Origin: Auanema rhodensis
Taxonomy: Eukaryota > Nematoda > Chromadorea > Rhabditida > Rhabditidae
Assembly (NCBI GenBank): GCA_964057225.1
Contig: OZ059898.1
Span: forward strand, 4,588,001 to 4,652,000
Length of the DNA: 64,000 nucleotides
Reading direction: 5' to 3'
Below are positions 62,275 to 64,000 of this stretch, one piece after another. Each line of letters opens with the position of its first letter. Within the stretch, counting starts at the first letter, position 1. The position numbers and the translations under genes were made by a program. The notes beneath the pieces are model-generated. The model ran no database searches. It was not told the DNA's origin and saw only the letters and a list, made by a program, of their open reading frames with translations.

Positions 62275-64000
62275 ATGAAACCTCGGATAATAGGATTGCA
62301 GTTTTTACTGTCAACTTACATTATATCGTCCCTGGATATATTGGTTGATGCCGTTCCATGCTCATACAAAGTAAGGATTTTTTATATTAAGTAACATGTG
62401 CTACATATTCATATTCAATTTACTTATTTGAAAACTTTATTCTTGTTTGGATTAATTCTTTTTCTTGCAATCTTTCCTATGATTTTGGTTAAGTGTTAAT
62501 CTGTAAAGTAAATAAAACCTGTCGGGCTACCAAAGCTGAATCACACAAGGATGAACCGGCGAACTGTGCTTATATGGAAGGAGAAGTGAAGCGTTCATTA
62601 CTAATCTATTTAATCTGTTTCCTTCTACTATTGTACTTACTGATTAACCGCGAAGTTATGATTTCAGACACCACGAGTAGAAAATGTTTTGCTTGAAGTA
62701 CCATTGGGAGTGGAAGATGAACACGACGAATATGAATCTTCTTCGAGAGCTCGTCGATCGACAGAAGATGTCTTCCTACCTTTACGCATAAGACTTCATT
62801 TTGATGATTCAATACGTAATTTGACGCAAGAAAAGCAACTTTATGTTAACGTAATATAAATTTAAGTTTTTGATGATTATATTGACCTTTCAGAGCTCTT
62901 TGCTACCGGAAGCTGCAGGCTTTTGGGAGCGAGCGTTACGAGTTAAACGAACATCTGAAGCTCCTATTCGGCTACGAAGGTATGTCATCATTTTTTTGTA
63001 GTAATTATCTTCTTGTTTGCAGAAAATGCATATCGTCTTTTTATTATTATCGCAAAGATAAACGAGCTTTAGCTTGTGATATTGGCTGTCGTGATATAAC
63101 AAAATGTGGAGAAGCTATAATTCCTCAAGATCATCTTCTCGTATGTTAATACTCTTAATTTTTTTAAAATCAAAGTTGTTTTAGGACTGCTCTTATTGCA
63201 CGTCTTCGGATGACTGTTTCAATAGTGGAATAAATGGGCCTGGTATACAAGATGCTGATTTTGCACTATATGTTACAGCAATAGCCACTCAAAGGTTATT
63301 CTTTTGTTTTTTTTTACTATGTTTTCTAACTGTTTATTTTGTTGTTTTATACCTTGTTTTTCTAATTCTTGAAATTGTAGATGTGAGATGCCTGATACTC
63401 TAGCTTACGCAGCTCATTGTCAACAAGAAGCAGAACTAGACAGGTGCGTTTTGTTGATATGGTTCCAAATTAATTTCAAAACTATTTTTAGGCCTATTGC
63501 TGGTCATGTAAACCTCTGTCCACAGGCTATTTCTACTCATAAACATGATAGAGAAATTCTTGTTTCGACTGTTAAGCATGAATTACTGCATGCCTTAGGC
63601 TTTTCTGTTGGCCTGTTTGCTTTTTTTAGAGATGAAAACGGGAAACCTAGAACTAAGAGGCTTGTTTATTGAGTTTTTCTGCTTTTAATTTGTGGAAGTG
63701 TATTTTAGAAACAGCTACGGAAAGCCACTGACTCTTAACAAAGAAAAAGGAATTTACTTATGGGATTCCAATACTATTGACACTATTCTTCGTTTAGATT
63801 GGTGGACTGGAAAGGGAAAAGTAGGAATCCCTCATTGATATTGATATTATTTTTTGTTTTTAGACTGTTCATCCGGTACGAATGATGGTTACTCCAAAAG
63901 TACGAGAAGAAGCTAGAAAACATTTTGGTTGTGATAATCTGGAAGGTGCTGAATTAGAGAACCAAGGAGGTGATGGTACTGCTTTAACACATTGGGAAAA
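62275..64000 (+). CDS. Leishmanolysin-like zinc metallopeptidase (invadolysin), 3' end cut off
   Basis: The first ATG after the acceptor gives [20 protein letters not shown], a signal peptide. Later exons include 62668-62849, 62894-62980, and the zinc exon at 63491-63675. The pro-region has [11 protein letters not shown]. Cys-rich segments [23 protein letters not shown] and [13 protein letters not shown] follow, with [20 protein letters not shown]. The zinc motif [14 protein letters not shown] (HExxHxxGF) lies at about 63571-63612. The third metal ligand is in [12 protein letters not shown] at the window end. This is the M8 family; invadolysins act in cell migration, the mitotic spindle and lipid droplets. 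The exon near 62490-62590 ([19 protein letters not shown]) probably belongs to it, but its join to exon 1 could not be phased. The gene runs past base 64000. Confidence 0.92.

Overview
This is eukaryotic DNA, almost certainly from a nematode. Protein-coding genes are split by many very short introns (mostly 35-60 bp, T-rich, ending in AG). Several start codons lie just behind a 3' splice acceptor that has no obvious partner donor, as expected for spliced-leader trans-splicing. The gene set (a transthyretin-like secreted protein, a serpentine chemoreceptor-like GPCR, chondroitin polymerising factor, cytohesin/GRP-1, SPF30) also fits a nematode. The genome is AT-rich with many (AT)n and (CT)n microsatellites. 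I cannot name the genus. Gene models were joined by hand from the sequence. For eight of them I summed the exon lengths and they close to a whole number of codons.

Layout. 1-4446 (+): 3' part of a secreted protein with a long Thr/Ser/Pro mucin tract and eight Cys-rich thrombospondin-1-like modules. 5188-6377 (+): a 94-residue secreted peptide with the cysteine spacing of macin antimicrobial peptides. 9058-11696 (+): a class I SAM methyltransferase. 14928-16298 (+): TMEM120. 16471-17351 (-): a bHLH transcription factor. 17776-18644 (-): SPF30/SMNDC1. 20162-23276 (+): chondroitin polymerising factor (mig-22 type). 25317-27771 (+): a seven-helix receptor. 30341-34885 (-): an AT-hook protein whose DNA-binding domains look derived from a transposase. 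42741-45998 (+): long-chain acyl-CoA synthetase. 46295-46904 (+): transthyretin-like protein. 47219-48208 (+): a protein I do not recognise. 48795-51230 (-): Vms1/ANKZF1. 51889-53520 (-): cytohesin. 54015-57112 (-): APC2. 62275 to the window end (+): leishmanolysin-like metallopeptidase, cut by the window edge.

Between these lie long non-coding tracts (6.4-9.0, 11.7-14.9, 18.7-20.1, 34.9-42.7 and 57.1-62.3 kb). Their strand composition is lopsided: pyrimidine-rich on the strand of the gene they lead into. This suggests transcribed outrons or 5' introns rather than silent spacer.

The genes do not form one pathway. They are a mixture of housekeeping functions (ubiquitin ligase, ribosome-associated quality control, splicing, lipid activation), extracellular-matrix biology (chondroitin synthesis, TSR/mucin protein, metallopeptidase) and secreted small proteins (macin-like, transthyretin-like). 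The most unusual items are the macin-like peptide, the mucin/TSR protein with a repeating exon plan, and the transposase-derived AT-hook gene.
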